6,551 nucleotides of DNA. Origin: Bacteroidales bacterium (GTDB taxonomy: Bacteria; Bacteroidota; Bacteroidia; Bacteroidales; Paludibacteraceae). Each line of letters opens with the position of its first letter. The first letter of the stretch is position 1. The notes under the pieces are model-generated. The model was not told the DNA's origin and ran no database searches. It saw only the letters and a program-made list of their open reading frames with translations. This document shows, in pieces, positions 5,795 through 6,551 of the stretch. Position numbers and translations under genes: made by a program. The stretch spans positions 1 through 6,551 of the forward strand of contig CAAFYY010000071.1 of NCBI GenBank assembly GCA_900767385.1. Direction: 5' to 3'.

Positions 5795-6157
5795 TTAGTA
5801 CAATCCTGTTACACCTTGCATCATTAATGCATTAGACAGTTGTTTGTAGTTGTATTCTTGAGTGCGATCTTTTGCGTTAATCATGTCAATAATCAACCAA
5901 ATGTAGCATCCACCACAAGTGAATAATTTAACGAGACCTAAGCCTACTTCGCCCAACATAAAACGGTCTACACCAAGACCGCCACAAAGAATTGAAACGA
6001 TCAGTACTGTTGATGGATCTTTGAGATCAAGAGATTGAATTGCCAAACTCTTGTCGTCGTCCAACTTCGTCAGAGCGTCTTTAATCAACCCCATCTTGTT
6101 TTGAGGGAATTTGCTTGCATTTTGAGCAATGAACATGTCGATTTTGTTCTGTTCCAT
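5795..6157 (-). CDS. TM2 domain-containing protein
   Basis: A TM2 domain consists of two short helices joined by a tight turn. Here it spans about residues 50-94 (VLIVSILCGGLGVDRFMLGE, then GLVKLFTCGGCYIWLIIDMI). The GVDRFMLG turn and the TCGGC motif are typical of the family. The N-terminal 45 residues are soluble, the C-terminal 25 hydrophilic. The chosen start is ATG at 6155-6157 (MEQNKIDMFI, 120 residues). An in-frame ATG at 6181 would add eight residues, but the ungapped alignment of the N-terminal module with the third gene of the cluster begins exactly at the inner Met. It is the first gene of the three-gene cluster, 69 bases downstream of a candidate structured RNA. No clear promoter lies in between, so its transcription may start upstream of that RNA. 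The function of TM2 proteins in bacteria is not settled. Confidence 0.92.
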   Translation of the reverse strand: MEQNKIDMFIAQNASKFPQNKMGLIKDALTKLDDDKSLAIQSLDLKDPSTVLIVSILCGGLGVDRFMLGEVGLGLVKLFTCGGCYIWLIIDMINAKDRTQEYNYKQLSNALMMQGVTGLY

Positions 6158-6225
6158 ATGATTGCTTTTTTGTCTCTGCACCCAAGAAACGTTTAAGATT
6201 GTTGGATAGTTGTTAATTTGTTATA

Positions 6226-6472
6226 CAAAAAAGCGTGGATGCCCATTTCGTTTGCCAGTCGATGAGGCCTAGCACAGCCCTGAATTCTGACAAACGAGAG
6301 GATACCCACGCTATGAGTATGTGTGCCGTGAAATGTGCCAATGATTTGAATCTTTGGCACACCACGGAAACAGGTACACACCGTGTGCATCTTTCTACTC
6401 TTGTCTTGGAATTCGTTTGAAGGTGCTAGTTTCATCGACCAAGATCAAGCGTTGAATGACGCTTTTGTATTT
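6226..6472 (-). ncRNA. Candidate structured RNA (small RNA or leader) upstream of the TM2 cluster
   Basis: Read on the minus strand, this stretch is a chain of well-formed stems. The first is AAGCGT/ACGCTT (6464-6459 with 6452-6447). A TCTTGG/CCAAGA pairing follows. Next is a stacked rod, GTGCCAA-A-GAT-loop-ATC-A-TTGGCAC (6360-6335), with CCGTG/CACGG outside it (6367-6363 with 6330-6326). A long 3' hairpin (6312-6232) then ends in a U-tract. A promoter-like element lies just upstream. I do not recognise tmRNA, RNase P RNA, SRP RNA or a known riboswitch core. A 6S-like RNA is possible, but I cannot confirm it. Alternatives are a leader/attenuator controlling the TM2 genes or a small palindromic mobile element. 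Confidence 0.5.
6227..6312 (-). terminator. Long terminator-like hairpin at the 3' end of the candidate RNA
   Basis: On the minus strand AGCGTGGGTATCC (6312-6300) pairs with GGGCATCCACGCT (6244-6232), 12 of 13 positions including G-U pairs. Inside it CGTTTGTC (6296-6289) pairs with GGCAAACG (6256-6249). The outer stem is followed by five T, or six counting its last base (6232-6227). The large, partly structured apical loop is unusual for a simple terminator and suggests it is part of a functional RNA. Confidence 0.6.
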
Positions 6473-6478
6473 CGGCTA

Positions 6479-6513
6479 CAAAAATACTACTTTTTTGTAA
6501 GAACGTGAGCAAA
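6479..6513 (-). promoter_or_regulatory. Candidate Bacteroidetes-type promoter for the structured RNA / TM2 cluster
   Basis: On the minus strand TATTTTTG (6486-6479) matches the -7 consensus TAnnTTTG, and TTTG (6513-6510) lies upstream with a 23-base spacer. The spacer is 2-4 bases longer than the usual 19-21, so this is weaker than the mce promoter. Expected start is near 6472, which is where the chain of hairpins begins. Bases 6514-6551 upstream show nothing I recognise. Confidence 0.5.
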
Positions 6514-6551
6514 TTCGTGATTTTTTTTGTTCCTTGAACTGTTCAGACCAA

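Noticed and set aside
6158..6181. Start of the TM2 protein eight residues earlier
   Set aside because: The N-terminal alignment with the third cluster protein starts exactly at the inner Met (6157), and the extra residues are not conserved with it.
6193..6435. 80-residue minus-strand open frame upstream of the TM2 gene
   Set aside because: It runs through the stems of the candidate structured RNA and its terminator-like end; no recognisable protein features. A leader peptide is not excluded, but nothing supports it.

Overview
The window looks like chromosomal DNA of an anaerobic Bacteroidales bacterium (Bacteroides/Prevotella-like; the genus cannot be fixed from sequence alone). Three things point there: a perfect Bacteroidetes-type promoter (TTTG-N20-TAACTTTG), A-rich start regions without strong Shine-Dalgarno sites, and a methylmalonyl-CoA decarboxylase sodium-pump operon headed by methylmalonyl-CoA epimerase, as expected in propionate producers. 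Every convincing gene is on the minus strand, so the reading order runs from high to low coordinates.

Region A (about 6551 to 4830). A candidate promoter (6479-6513) is followed by a stretch of about 245 bases rich in nested inverted repeats that ends in a long hairpin plus U-tract (6226-6472). I read this as a candidate structured RNA, either a free-standing small RNA or a leader/attenuator. Behind it is a tight cluster of three small membrane-protein genes separated by 3 and 4 bases: a TM2-domain protein (5795-6157), a DUF2752 protein with a CPGCG motif (5393-5791), and a two-helix membrane protein of unknown family (4972-5388). The last shares an ungapped N-terminal module with the TM2 protein. 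Two intrinsic terminators in tandem follow (4902-4940 and 4830-4857).

Region B (4829 to 4256). This is an intergenic stretch without a convincing gene. Its low-coordinate end carries the promoter of the next operon (4352-4383) and an inverted repeat in its leader (4315-4333).

Region C (4255 to 1). The operon is mce - mmdA - mmdD(oadG) - mmdE-like - mmdC (biotin carrier) - mmdB(oadB, cut off by the window edge). Mce makes the S-epimer of methylmalonyl-CoA. MmdA transfers its carboxyl group to biotin on MmdC. MmdB, with the small MmdD anchor and the MmdE-like subunit, decarboxylates carboxybiotin and exports Na+. The last steps of succinate-to-propionate fermentation are thereby coupled to a sodium gradient. 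Notable features are two complete biotinyl domains in the carrier, a duplicated C-terminal piece of MmdD as a separate 63-residue protein, a signal-peptide-like plus acidic N-terminal extension on MmdB, and strong hairpins in exactly the two long gaps inside the operon.
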